This document shows, piece after piece, positions 1-7,515 of a stretch of DNA of 46,247 bases; position 1 is the first letter of the stretch, and each line of letters begins with the position of its first letter. The DNA is from Halomarina rubra (GTDB lineage Archaea > Halobacteriota > Halobacteria > Halobacteriales > Haloarculaceae): positions 293,483 through 339,729 of the forward strand of contig NZ_JALXFV010000005.1 in the NCBI RefSeq assembly GCF_023699475.1. Direction: 5' to 3'. The notes under the pieces are model-generated. The model saw only the letters and a program-made list of their open reading frames with translations. It did no database searches and had not been told where the DNA came from. The translations under genes were made by a program, and so were the position numbers.

Positions 1-281
1 CCCCCCCCCGCCGACGGGTCGTCGGCGAACAGCACCACCGGCAGCGTGTGCCGATGCTCGCGGGCCGCGCGAACGATGGCCGTCCCGGTGGCCCCGTCGA
101 ACGCGCCGGTGACGACGACCGCTCCGACGGCGGCGGCGTCGAGTTCGGCGCGGCAGCCTTCGACGGTGGCGACCGGGGTGACCGGGACGTCGTCCAGTTC
201 GGCCGTCAACGTCGAGACGACCGTCTCTGCGCCGGCGCTCGTCGGGTCCGGGGTGGCGTAGAGGACGCTGGATTCGGTCAC
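1..281 (-). CDS. Receiver-like N-terminal domain of a haloarchaeal signalling protein (partial)
   Basis: The reading frame stays open from a GTG at 279-281 to the left edge, giving the first 93 residues of a longer protein. The start VTESSVLYATPDP and the later stretch TLPVVLFADDPS resemble the first strand and the fourth strand/switch region of receiver domains that precede PAS or histidine-kinase modules in haloarchaea. The usual phospho-accepting Asp at the end of strand 3 is not obvious: the sequence there is VVVTGAFDGATG, so this may be a pseudo-receiver. Everything downstream lies outside the window, so the output domain is unknown. The assignment rests on local pattern only and is tentative. 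Confidence 0.5.
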   Translation of the reverse strand, partial: MTESSVLYATPDPTSAGAETVVSTLTAELDDVPVTPVATVEGCRAELDAAAVGAVVVTGAFDGATGTAIVRAAREHRHTLPVVLFADDPSAGG

Positions 282-424
282 GGCTGGCTCGGTACGGATA
301 CCTGCCCCCACGAGACACCACCACAAAAATCCGGCGGGGATGCGGTCCGCACACTCGGCGACACGGTCGGCCGCGGACGACGCGGCGGACAGCCACGGTT
401 TCCTGTACGCGAGATTATCTCCGT

Positions 425-901
425 GTGAGCCATACACACACCGTGGCTTCTCAGTCAGTCACGACACCGCGGTCGGTCCCGAGCGGTCGAGACCTGGCGA
501 GTCGCGGCGTCGCCGCCATCCTGTTCGCCATCGTCGCCGTCGCCCTCGGGCGCGGGGTAGCCGGGGCGCTGCTGGGCGTCCCCGACGGATTCGACCCGCT
601 GTCGTGGCCCTCGCTCGTCGGCGTCGCGACGCTGGCCGGCGTCTGTGGGTCGGTCGCGTTCACCGTCCTCGCCCGGACGACCGCGCGTCCCGAACGCTGG
701 TTCGTCCGCGTCGCGGTCGCCGTGCTGGTACTGTCGTTCGTCCCGCTGGCGGTCGTCGGACCGACGATACCGGGAGCGACGACGGAACTGCTCGCCGTGC
801 TCGGCGCGATGCACGTCGCCGTCGCGGTGGGCGTGACGGTGCCACTGGTTCGCACACCTGCCCCGTCCACTGAAGTCGAGACCGCGAGTAGCGGGGACTG
901 A
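425..901 (+). CDS. DUF6069-type four-helix membrane protein
   Basis: A 158-residue protein with a GTG start (MSHTHT...). A polar N-terminus of about 25 residues is followed by four hydrophobic segments at roughly residues 28-48, 60-82, 92-112 and 120-142, and a short polar tail. The arrangement and the third-helix region PLAVVGPTIPGA resemble the small DUF6069 membrane proteins common in haloarchaea; no biochemical role is known. Its stop overlaps the next start by one base (TGATG), so the two genes are probably cotranscribed and translationally coupled. Confidence that it is a real gene is high; confidence in the family name is moderate. Confidence 0.7.
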   Translation: MSHTHTVASQSVTTPRSVPSGRDLASRGVAAILFAIVAVALGRGVAGALLGVPDGFDPLSWPSLVGVATLAGVCGSVAFTVLARTTARPERWFVRVAVAVLVLSFVPLAVVGPTIPGATTELLAVLGAMHVAVAVGVTVPLVRTPAPSTEVETASSGD

Positions 902-1302
902 TGGAGTCATCCGAACACGCCGCTATCGGCGCTGTCGTCAGTGCCGTCGGCGTCCTGTCGCTTCGTGATTGCTCGCTCGAGACGCGGCTCGCACTGTTCG
1001 GCTACGGACTACTGGTGAGCGTGTTCATCGACCTCGACCACTTCGCCTGGGCACGGCTCCAGGAGGGCGACTGGTCGCACCTCACCCGCGCCGTGACGAA
1101 CCCGAAGTGGGCGTTCGTCGAGCAGGACGACGTGTTCGAGGGCGTCGAAATCGACTTCCAGCGACTGCTCTCGCACGTCGTCATCGGCGGCGTGACGACA
1201 CTCGCGTTCTGGCTGTTCTCGCCGGCAATCGCCGTCTACAACGCCGTGGTCGTCTACGCCCACGTCCTCGCGGACCTGCTGCGAGAGTCGAGGCTGGCCT
1301 GA
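901..1302 (+). CDS. Small haloarchaeal membrane protein, YdjM-like
   Basis: A 133-residue protein coupled to the upstream membrane gene by a one-base overlap. Hydrophobic stretches lie near residues 8-22, 28-45 and 92-128. The FIDLDHFAW segment (about residues 42-50) and HVVIGG near residue 91 recall the Asp/His pattern of the YdjM/LexA-regulated membrane hydrolase-like family (DUF457), in which membrane-proximal Asp and His residues are conserved. That link is inferred from motifs only. It converges on the large exoprotein gene with a 32-base gap. Confidence 0.6.
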   Translation: MESSEHAAIGAVVSAVGVLSLRDCSLETRLALFGYGLLVSVFIDLDHFAWARLQEGDWSHLTRAVTNPKWAFVEQDDVFEGVEIDFQRLLSHVVIGGVTTLAFWLFSPAIAVYNAVVVYAHVLADLLRESRLA

Positions 1303-1334
1303 GCGAGCAGCGAAGAAAGTGGCAGTGAGTCGGC

Positions 1335-4115
1335 TCAGTACGTCGTCGAGGTGACGGTCGTCCCCGAGTCGTCGGTGACGGTGACGGTGTCGCCGCCGTT
1401 GTTCCAGACGGGACCGCTGGCCGACCAGTAGAGGTCGGTCGCGGTGTCGCTGCCGCTCCCGGTGTGGAGCGTCACCTGCGCGCCCTCGGGGAGCGAGAAC
1501 GACGGGAACGTGTAGGTCTTACCGACCGCGTCGGCGACCTGCCAGTTCGTCAGGTCGAGCGCGGCGGTGCCGACGTTCTCGAAGACGACGTACTCGTCGT
1601 TCATGTTGTCGCGGTCGTTGCCCTGGGCGTCCTCGTGGATCTGGGCGATGGCGAGTTCGCCGGTTCCGGAGTCGCCGCCACTGTCGCCACCGTCGGGGTA
1701 GGTGTACTCGTCGACGACTGCGCCGCTCGCGTCTGAAAGCGTCGCCGTGTCGCCACCGTTGTTCCACAGCGGCGACCCGTTGCCCCAGTAGAGGTCGGTC
1801 GCGGTGTCGCTGCCGCTGCCGGTGTGGACCGTCACGGTCGCACCCGCATCGAGCGTGAACGTCGGGAACGTGTAGACGTGGTCCGCGGCGTCCGAGAGCG
1901 TCCACCCCGTGAGGTCGGCGCTCGCTGTCCCGGTGTTGTCGAGGACGACGTACTCGTCGTTCAGGTTGCTCCCGTCGTTGCCGGCGGCGTCGTAGTTGAC
2001 CGTCGCGACGGTGACGCCGTCGCCCGACCCACCCGTGTCACCGCCGCCGTCGTTCGTGTCGCTGTACGCCGAGAACAGCGAGAACGAGGTGTCGAACGCC
2101 GTCGTGACCGGCACCGACGAGTCACCGTTCACGTTGCTGGAGGCGTCGGTGACGCTGTCGGCGTTGAGTCGGAGGTCGGAGCCGAGCGCACTGGCGACGG
2201 CGTTGAGGTTGTCCCGCGGTCCGGAGAACACCTCACCGCTACCGAGCAGGACGACCGCACCGCCCGCGTCGCGGAACGCCGCGAGCGCGTCGAGTTCGGC
2301 CTGCGTGAACGCCTCGGGCGGGGTCGTCACGAGGACTGCCCGCGCCCCCGAGAGGTCCGTGGTGTCGAGGTCGTTGACCTGTTCGAAGCCCAGACCGACG
2401 CCTTCGAGGTAGCGCTTGTAGTAGGCGGCGTCCTCGACCGAGAGCGCGTAGTCCGCGCCGAACTGCCCGTGGCCGCCGTCGACGTAGACGTCGCCCGTCC
2501 GGTCGGTCAGCGAGTCGAGGAGGTTCGTCAGGAAGACGAAGTTCTCGTAGCCGCTGGTGTCGACGGCGTAGCCCTCCCCGGACTCGTAGGACTCGTCGAC
2601 GAACGGCGACCCGACCATCGCCACGCTCGCGGCGGTGTCGAGGGCCGCCAGCGGCAGGTCGCCGCTGTAGGACTGCCCGCCGCTGTAGACGGTCTGACTC
2701 GCGGTCGACTCGGCGCTGACCGGGACGCGCGAGGTGTCGACAGCGCCCGAATCGGTCCGGACGGTCGCGGGCGCGGGGAAGAACAGGTCGTCGACGGTGC
2801 GGTTGCGAATCTCGCTGGACGCCGAGGGGTCGGACGCCGACCAGAGTCCGAGGTCCGCGTCGCGGGCGGCCTGTTCTTCGGCGCGGAACTCGTCGTGCCG
2901 GGAGAGGCCGGAGTCGTAGACGCGGGTGTAGCCGTCGGTGACGATCTCGCGGTTGTACAGCGTGTCGCGCGACCCGGAGCCGTCGCCGTCGTAGTAGAGA
3001 TAGGCGAGGACGCGACCGTAGGTGTCCCGCGTCGGCTCTTCGGGGTCGAACACGACGTCGACCGTCGTGTTCGAGAGGCGCGCCTTCGCGTAGTCGGTCG
3101 CCTGCTGACCGTAGTCGGCGAGCGTCGTCAGGTCCTCGATACCCTCCCACTCCTGGGTGCGCTCGTACTGCTGGTTGGCGGACTTCTCGGGCGTGTCGAT
3201 GCCGAGCAGTCGGACCGACTCGACGGTGCCGTCGATCTCGACCTTCGCGGTGTCGCCGTCGAGCACCTCCGTGACGGGCGCGGCGTACGTCTTCGACTTG
3301 TCGAGTTCGAGGCCCGGTCGGTCCGCGAAGTAGTCGAACGACGTGTCGAAGTTCGTCGTCGTCGGCTGGTAGGTCGCCCCGGCGTTGTTCGTCGCGTCCG
3401 TCACCTGGTCGTCGTTGAACCGGAAGCCAGCGCCGACGGCGTCGGCGACGGCGTTGGCGTTGGCCGTCTCGTCGTAGTCGGAGTAGTCGGCCTGGTCGTG
3501 GAGGAAGAGGACGCCACCGCCGGCGACGAAACTCGACAGCGCGTCGAGTTCGCTCCCCGTGAACGCCGTACTCGGCGAGGTGACGACCGCGGCGTCGGCG
3601 TCCGACAGGTTACCGACGAGGTCCGAGGTCCCCTTCACGAGGTAGCCGTTGGACTCCGCGTAGTCCTCGAACTTCGCGACCTGCGAGAGGTCGTAGTACT
3701 GACCGTGACCCGAGTCCCAGTACACCGTCCCCGACCCGCCCAGCAGGTCGTCCCAGACGTTGAGCAGGAACTCCTCGTTGCCGGACTGCCAGTCGGTGCC
3801 GCCCGCGACGAGCGGACACCCGATGCCGACGACCCCGCCGTCGACCGCGACCAGCGGTATGTCCGTCGAACTCGGGTACGAGACGGCGTCCCCGTTGCCG
3901 TCCGCGTCCGTGTTCGTCGCCGTCGACTCCGCCCACACCGCGACGGTGTCGTCTGTCAGCGTGCCCCCCGAGGCGTCGAGCAGGCTCGCCGTCGAGTCGA
4001 ACACCAGCGGCGGAACGGTCGTCGCCGCCTCGACGCGCCCCACCGCGTCGGTCCCCACGAGTTTGCTCCCGAGTGCTGTCCCCGCGACCGTCGAAAGGAA
4101 CGTGCGTCGTTGCAC
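1335..4115 (-). CDS. Tat-exported thermonuclease with two ThuA/DUF4350-like modules and two lamin-tail domains
   Basis: A 926-residue protein starting at GTG 4115 with a twin-arginine signal (MQRRTFLSTVAG, residues 1-30). Order of parts: a ThuA/DUF4350-like module (about 53-270), a staphylococcal-nuclease domain (about 276-428), a second copy of the first module (about 465-690), a Gly/Asp-rich linker, then lamin-tail domains at about 700-805 and 820-926. Nuclease residues equivalent to S. aureus Arg35, Glu43 and Arg87 are present as R302, E310 and R368, with DGDT at 286-289, so it should be a Ca-dependent secreted DNase/RNase. The two modules share the HGQ, FT-ELDAL and VTDA-N patterns, so the nuclease sits between duplicated halves. 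A TATA-like CATTATGT at 4139-4146 is 28 bases upstream, consistent with a leaderless GTG start. No C-terminal anchor is seen, so it is probably released or wall-associated. Confidence 0.85.
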   Translation of the reverse strand: MQRRTFLSTVAGTALGSKLVGTDAVGRVEAATTVPPLVFDSTASLLDASGGTLTDDTVAVWAESTATNTDADGNGDAVSYPSSTDIPLVAVDGGVVGIGCPLVAGGTDWQSGNEEFLLNVWDDLLGGSGTVYWDSGHGQYYDLSQVAKFEDYAESNGYLVKGTSDLVGNLSDADAAVVTSPSTAFTGSELDALSSFVAGGGVLFLHDQADYSDYDETANANAVADAVGAGFRFNDDQVTDATNNAGATYQPTTTNFDTSFDYFADRPGLELDKSKTYAAPVTEVLDGDTAKVEIDGTVESVRLLGIDTPEKSANQQYERTQEWEGIEDLTTLADYGQQATDYAKARLSNTTVDVVFDPEEPTRDTYGRVLAYLYYDGDGSGSRDTLYNREIVTDGYTRVYDSGLSRHDEFRAEEQAARDADLGLWSASDPSASSEIRNRTVDDLFFPAPATVRTDSGAVDTSRVPVSAESTASQTVYSGGQSYSGDLPLAALDTAASVAMVGSPFVDESYESGEGYAVDTSGYENFVFLTNLLDSLTDRTGDVYVDGGHGQFGADYALSVEDAAYYKRYLEGVGLGFEQVNDLDTTDLSGARAVLVTTPPEAFTQAELDALAAFRDAGGAVVLLGSGEVFSGPRDNLNAVASALGSDLRLNADSVTDASSNVNGDSSVPVTTAFDTSFSLFSAYSDTNDGGGDTGGSGDGVTVATVNYDAAGNDGSNLNDEYVVLDNTGTASADLTGWTLSDAADHVYTFPTFTLDAGATVTVHTGSGSDTATDLYWGNGSPLWNNGGDTATLSDASGAVVDEYTYPDGGDSGGDSGTGELAIAQIHEDAQGNDRDNMNDEYVVFENVGTAALDLTNWQVADAVGKTYTFPSFSLPEGAQVTLHTGSGSDTATDLYWSASGPVWNNGGDTVTVTDDSGTTVTSTTY
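1345..2018 (-). repeat. Tandem lamin-tail domain repeat, 360-base period
   Basis: The two lamin-tail domains of the exoprotein are encoded by direct repeats exactly 360 bases apart. The stretch 1425-1457 is identical to 1785-1817, and 1581-1603 matches 1941-1963 almost exactly, so the duplication is recent or kept similar by conversion. The repeated protein core is HTGSGSDTATDLYW. Confidence 0.85.
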
Positions 4116-4328
4116 ACCACACCACCAGCGTGTTTGTTACATAATGCTTCGTATTTCTTCTATAGAACTGTCGGAGATAATCAAAGTTGCACAGGACTGC
4201 ATTGAGAACCGGTGGCGAGCGTCGTTCCGGACCGTCGCCGAGGGGTCGCGACGGAGCAGTGGCTCTCGAACCGAGAACGAGTGGTCGGGAAGTGGTGGGT
4301 CACCGACCCGTCTGTCGGGCGACCCGCG
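4116..4328. other. Intergenic region between ftsY 3' end and the exoprotein promoter
   Basis: The left third (about 4131-4195) is AT-rich compared with its surroundings and carries the likely exoprotein promoter on the minus strand. The rest (4200-4328) is GC-rich and holds no supportable gene. No hairpin with a T tract follows ftsY. Confidence 0.5.
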
Positions 4329-5627
4329 CTACTCGCCCAGCAACCGGGCGACGATGCGCTCGGGGTCGAACCGTTCGAGGTCCTCGTACCCCTGGCCCGT
4401 TCCGAGGAACAGGATGGGCTTGCCCGTCACGTGGGCGATGGAGATGGCCGCGCCACCCTGCGAGTCGGCGTCGGCCTTCGTGAGGATGGCCCCGTCGATG
4501 GCCGCTGCCTCGTTGAACTGGCGGGCGCGCTGGGTCGCGTCCTGTCCGGCGACGGCCTCGTCGACGAACACCGTCATGTCCGGGTCGACGACGCGGTCGA
4601 TCTTCTCCAACTGGCTCATCAGGTCGTTCGAGGTGTGGAGTCGCCCGGCGGTGTCGCCGAGGACGACGTCCACGTCGTTCGCTTTCGCGTACTCGACGGC
4701 GTCGTAGATGACCGCCGCCGGGTCCCCACCCTGCTGGTGGGTGATGATCTTCCGGTCGAGCGCCTCGGCGTGTTCGCGCAGTTGCTCGTTCGCCCCCGCG
4801 CGGTAGGTGTCGCCGTTGGCGAGCACCGAGGAGACGCCACGCTGTTCGAACCACTCCGACAGTTTGGCGATGCTCGTCGTCTTCCCGACGCCGTTGACGC
4901 CGGTGAAGATGATGACCATCGGCTTGTCGGCCTGCTCGACGCGCCGTTCGAAGTCGAACTGGCCGACGCTGATGACGTCGACGAGCGCCTCGCGCAACGC
5001 GGACTCGACGACCTGCCCGGTCGACTGGACCTGGGCGCGGGTCGTCCCCTCGACCTCCTCGCGGATGGTCTCGAGAATCTGCTGGGCGACGCTCATCTCC
5101 ACGTCCGAAGAGAGCAGCGCCAGCTCCAGCTGTTCGAGCGGTTCGTCGAGGTGTTCGGGCCGGATGATGACGCCACCCGTCGCGAACGCCTTCGCACGCT
5201 GACCGAAGCCGGCCTTGAAGTCGTCGCGCTCCTCCTCGGTCGACCGGGAGGTCTCACCCGGCCGCGCCGGGGCCGACTCCGACGTCTCGCTGACGGACTG
5301 GTCGGTGTCGGCGTGTGCGTCGACCGTCGCTGCGGTGTCGACCGACTCCTCACCGACGGGTTCGGAGTCGGACTCGGGGCTGGGGTCCGCCTCGGTGACG
5401 GCCTCCGTCCCCGAGGTCGCACCGCCGGGTTCGGACGGCGCGTCCGGCTCCGGCGACGTGTCTGCCTCGGCAGGGGCGTCGGCGTCGGCTGCCGCGTCCG
5501 CCTCGGCGTCGGCTGCCGCGTCCGCCTCGGCGTCGGCTGCCTGCGCTTCCTCCTCGGCCGCCTCCTCGGCGGCTTCCTCGGCGTCCTTGCGGAACCGGCC
5601 GAGCTTCTCCTTCAGTCCGTCGAACAT
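4329..5627 (-). CDS. ftsY: Signal recognition particle receptor FtsY
   Basis: A 432-residue SRP-family GTPase that docks SRP-ribosome complexes to the membrane. Residues 1-135 form a very acidic Ala/Glu/Asp linker with tandem repeats, the NG domain starts near 140. GTPase motifs: P-loop GVNGVGKTT at 243-251, DTYRAGA at 273-279, DTAGR at 325-329 and TKAD at 383-386, all intact. The acidic N-terminal domain replaces the membrane-binding region and is typical of haloarchaeal FtsY. It is the last gene of the L39e-to-FtsY cluster, three bases after pfdA. Confidence 0.97.
   Translation of the reverse strand: MFDGLKEKLGRFRKDAEEAAEEAAEEEAQAADAEADAAADAEADAAADADAPAEADTSPEPDAPSEPGGATSGTEAVTEADPSPESDSEPVGEESVDTAATVDAHADTDQSVSETSESAPARPGETSRSTEEERDDFKAGFGQRAKAFATGGVIIRPEHLDEPLEQLELALLSSDVEMSVAQQILETIREEVEGTTRAQVQSTGQVVESALREALVDVISVGQFDFERRVEQADKPMVIIFTGVNGVGKTTSIAKLSEWFEQRGVSSVLANGDTYRAGANEQLREHAEALDRKIITHQQGGDPAAVIYDAVEYAKANDVDVVLGDTAGRLHTSNDLMSQLEKIDRVVDPDMTVFVDEAVAGQDATQRARQFNEAAAIDGAILTKADADSQGGAAISIAHVTGKPILFLGTGQGYEDLERFDPERIVARLLGE
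5482..5540 (-). repeat. 24-base tandem repeat in the FtsY linker
   Basis: A 24-base unit starting GCGTCGGCTGCC on the plus strand occurs at 5482-5505 and 5506-5529, with a partial third copy at 5530-5540. It encodes repeated acidic-alanine octads (AEADAAAD) in the disordered FtsY linker, so copy number can change without breaking the frame. Confidence 0.9.
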
Positions 5628-5630
5628 CGC

Positions 5631-6098
5631 TTACTCGTCGTCGCCGTCGTCTTGCTGCTGCATCTGCTGCTGGAGCTGTTGCATCTGCTGTTGTTGCATC
5701 TGCTGGGCCTGCTGTTCGAGCTGGTCGCTCTCGGCTTCGAGTTCGGCGATATCCTCCTGGACGCCCGCGATACGCTCGTCGAGCAGGTCCTTCCGGCGGT
5801 TGAGGCTCTCGACGGCCCCGTTCTGGTCGCGCTCGGCGGCGTAGCCACCGCCCAGTTCGACGACGATCTCGTCGATGTCGGCGACCTCGGCGCGGACGTA
5901 CGCGCCGCCGCCCAGCGGCACCTGCACGGTGTCGCCGGAGTCGAGACGCTCGACGGCCTCGATGGCCTCGTCGGCCTCGCCCTTCTCGGTCTCGAACTCC
6001 GAGATCTCCTCTTCGAGGGACTCGATCTCCTGCTCGATAGCCTGCATCTGCTGCTGAAGCTCCTGCATCTGACCGCCGCCGCCACCACCCAGACTCAT
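5631..6098 (-). CDS. pfdA: Prefoldin subunit alpha
   Basis: A 155-residue subunit of the hexameric prefoldin chaperone. Start chosen at ATG 6096-6098 (MSLGGGGGG), which overlaps the LX stop by ATGA; a longer frame upstream is the shadow of LX. Layout: a Gly-rich start, N-terminal coiled coil (about 10-45), central beta hairpins (SGDTVQVPLGGGAYV and the following strand, about 53-85), and a C-terminal coiled coil (about 95-130). The tail is extraordinarily rich in Gln and Met (about residues 127-148) before an acidic end. This low-complexity tail extends the tentacle that contacts unfolded clients; whether it functions there is unknown. Confidence 0.95.
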   Translation of the reverse strand: MSLGGGGGGQMQELQQQMQAIEQEIESLEEEISEFETEKGEADEAIEAVERLDSGDTVQVPLGGGAYVRAEVADIDEIVVELGGGYAAERDQNGAVESLNRRKDLLDERIAGVQEDIAELEAESDQLEQQAQQMQQQQMQQLQQQMQQQDDGDDE

Positions 6099-6268
6099 GC
6101 TTCGATCTCGCTGATCTCGACCTGGGTGCGCTTCAGGCCGTGTTTCGAACCGAAGTCGGCGAGCGTGTGCTCGCGGGCGACCGACTCGTTGACCGCGTCG
6201 ATGGTCTTGGAGAACTCCTCCCATCCGTCGCGGCCCTGGAACCGGCCGCTCACAGTAAACTGACTCAT
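6095..6268 (-). CDS. rpl18a: 50S ribosomal protein LX (L18a/L20a)
   Basis: A 57-residue archaeal large-subunit protein, MSQFTVSGRFQGRDGWEEF... The sequence shows the single-domain LX fold: a short beta strand ending in GRFQ, a conserved W, and the C-terminal GSKHGLKRTQVEI strand. Length matches the archaeal family, which is half of eukaryotic L18a. The start at 6266-6268 is the only sensible one. Its stop overlaps the pfdA start by four bases (ATGA). It lies 67 bases downstream of eif6, the only notable gap in the cluster. Confidence 0.95.
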   Translation of the reverse strand: MSQFTVSGRFQGRDGWEEFSKTIDAVNESVAREHTLADFGSKHGLKRTQVEISEIEA

Positions 6269-6308
6269 ACGCCACGATGCGGTGGCGAGCGGGAAGAAAG
6301 TTCCTGTT

Positions 6309-6326
6309 CCGGGGTCAGTACCCCGG
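6309..6326. other. Intra-operon hairpin between eif6 and LX
   Basis: An inverted repeat with a 7-base-pair GC stem (CCGGGGT / ACCCCGG) and a 4-base loop lies in the only gap of the translation cluster. It could attenuate readthrough or mark an RNA processing point; there is no T tract beyond it. Confidence 0.55.
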
Positions 6327-6335
6327 GAGGCTCGC

Positions 6336-7001
6336 TCAGTCGATGAAGCCGAGCGCGTCCTCGATGCGCCCGAGTTCCGGCCCGGTCGTCTCCTGACCGC
6401 AGACGTAGCCGGTCGTGTTCGCGACGAGTCCCGACCCGACCAGCGGCGCACCGTAGTTGATGGTGCCGATGTCGGCGGGGACGTCGAGGTGGTCTTCGAG
6501 GTAGTCGAGTTCGCCGTCGGTCGCCTTCGGGTGACAGAGCACGCCGTCGTTCGTCGCGACGGCGGCCGTCCCGTCGGTCCGGACGGTGGCGATCTCGCCA
6601 CGCTCGACGGGGACGTCGAGCGCGTCCTTGACGGCCATCACGGCCTCTCGCGAGAGGTCGGGGTGGACGTACGCGCCGTAGTCGTTCGCGAGCACGACGT
6701 TGCCCGCGGCGTTGATGCGCCCCGGGAACGTCTCGACGGGGACGTCCGTGGCGTCCTCGATGCGCTCGCGTTCGTAGTCCTCGATGCGGCCGCTGACGAG
6801 CAGGGCGTTCTCGTTGCCGACGGCGAGTGCGCCGACGGTCGAGGAGCCACCGATGGTCGTCTCGACGGGTGTGACGTCGAGTTCCTCGGCGAACGACGCG
6901 ACGAGGTCGTCGTCGGCGTCCGGTCTCACCAGTAGGCAGTCGTCGGTCGCACACGCGAAGACGCCGACGTACGAGGACCCGAAGAGTGCCGCGCGAAGCA
7001 C
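6336..7001 (-). CDS. eif6: Translation initiation factor IF-6 (ribosome anti-association factor)
   Basis: A 221-residue protein with a GTG start (reads [15 protein letters not shown]). eIF6 binds the 50S subunit, prevents premature joining with 30S, and acts late in large-subunit maturation. The sequence shows the fivefold pseudosymmetric repeats: the recurring GS..VG, GN-NALLV and [10 protein letters not shown] strands are spaced about 45 residues apart, and the length is standard. The start lies two bases after the L31e stop, so it is cotranscribed with it. NMD3, which acts in the same late 60S pathway in eukaryotes, is encoded elsewhere in this window at 30649. Confidence 0.97.
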   Translation of the reverse strand: MLRAALFGSSYVGVFACATDDCLLVRPDADDDLVASFAEELDVTPVETTIGGSSTVGALAVGNENALLVSGRIEDYERERIEDATDVPVETFPGRINAAGNVVLANDYGAYVHPDLSREAVMAVKDALDVPVERGEIATVRTDGTAAVATNDGVLCHPKATDGELDYLEDHLDVPADIGTINYGAPLVGSGLVANTTGYVCGQETTGPELGRIEDALGFID

Positions 7002-7003
7002 GC

Positions 7004-7279
7004 CTACGCCGTCTCGACTTCGACGACGCGCTCGCCGTCCTCTTCGAAGCGGGCCGCACGAACGCGCAGTTTGCTCGGCGGGTTCTTCCGACCGCGTTTC
7101 CAGACGGCCTCGTTGACCGAGCTGTCGAGGCGGACCTCGCCCGTCTCGACGGCGAACTGCTTGGCGAGGTGCTCACGGACGAGCGTCATCGCCTTGTCGG
7201 CGCGCTTGTGTTTCGGTTCGGCCTTGACGTCACGGAGCGGGACGGTGACGACGCGCTCCTCGAAGTCGTTGGCGCTCAT
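7004..7279 (-). CDS. rpl31e: 50S ribosomal protein L31e
   Basis: A 91-residue large-subunit protein near the peptide exit tunnel. The sequence contains the family blocks [21 protein letters not shown], with residues 20-35 conserved, then [21 protein letters not shown]. The start ATG at 7277-7279 overlaps the L39e stop as ATGA, which means tight translational coupling. Length is normal for haloarchaea, including the acidic end. Confidence 0.97.
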   Translation of the reverse strand: MSANDFEERVVTVPLRDVKAEPKHKRADKAMTLVREHLAKQFAVETGEVRLDSSVNEAVWKRGRKNPPSKLRVRAARFEEDGERVVEVETA

Positions 7280-7428
7280 TCGTCCGTGTCACTCCGCCGC
7301 CAGTTGCGGCGCTTCGGGTTTCGCATCGTGTCGCGGTCGGTCTTCATGATGACCCACGCCGGCACGCGACTGTTCTGGCGCTCCAGCTTGGCCAAGCGCT
7401 TCTTCTTGGCCTTGGACTTCTTGCTCAT
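7276..7428 (-). CDS. rpl39e: 50S ribosomal protein L39e
   Basis: A 50-residue basic protein, first gene of the cluster and one of the few basic proteins in the window. It begins [19 protein letters not shown] and contains the invariant [10 protein letters not shown] and NPKRRNWRR blocks that line the peptide exit tunnel in the 50S subunit. The stop overlaps the L31e start by four bases. A TATA box 29 bases upstream of the ATG suggests a leaderless operon transcript. Confidence 0.97.
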   Translation of the reverse strand: MSKKSKAKKKRLAKLERQNSRVPAWVIMKTDRDTMRNPKRRNWRRSDTDE

Positions 7429-7452
7429 ACTGGCAGGGAGTTCCGCCGGCGA

Positions 7453-7460
7453 GCATAAAT
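7453..7460 (-). promoter_or_regulatory. TATA box of the L39e-FtsY operon
   Basis: ATTTATGC on the minus strand, centred about 29 bases before the L39e ATG. The spacing predicts transcription starting at or next to the start codon. Confidence 0.7.
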
Positions 7461-7515
7461 GGTTGTTCCTTTGTCCGGCAGACCGTGACGGTCTCGCGTA
7501 CGGTGGTTCGGGACC

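Noticed and set aside
1824-4205. Long plus-strand open frame opposite the nuclease/lamin-tail gene
   Set aside because: It is rich in Arg, Val and Gly, has no domain, and exists because high-GC genes with strong third-position bias leave the antisense frame open.
5640-5720. Frameshift or assembly artefact producing the Gln-rich tail of prefoldin
   Set aside because: The frame is continuous, ends with a normal acidic tail and stop, and leads into ftsY with the expected spacing.
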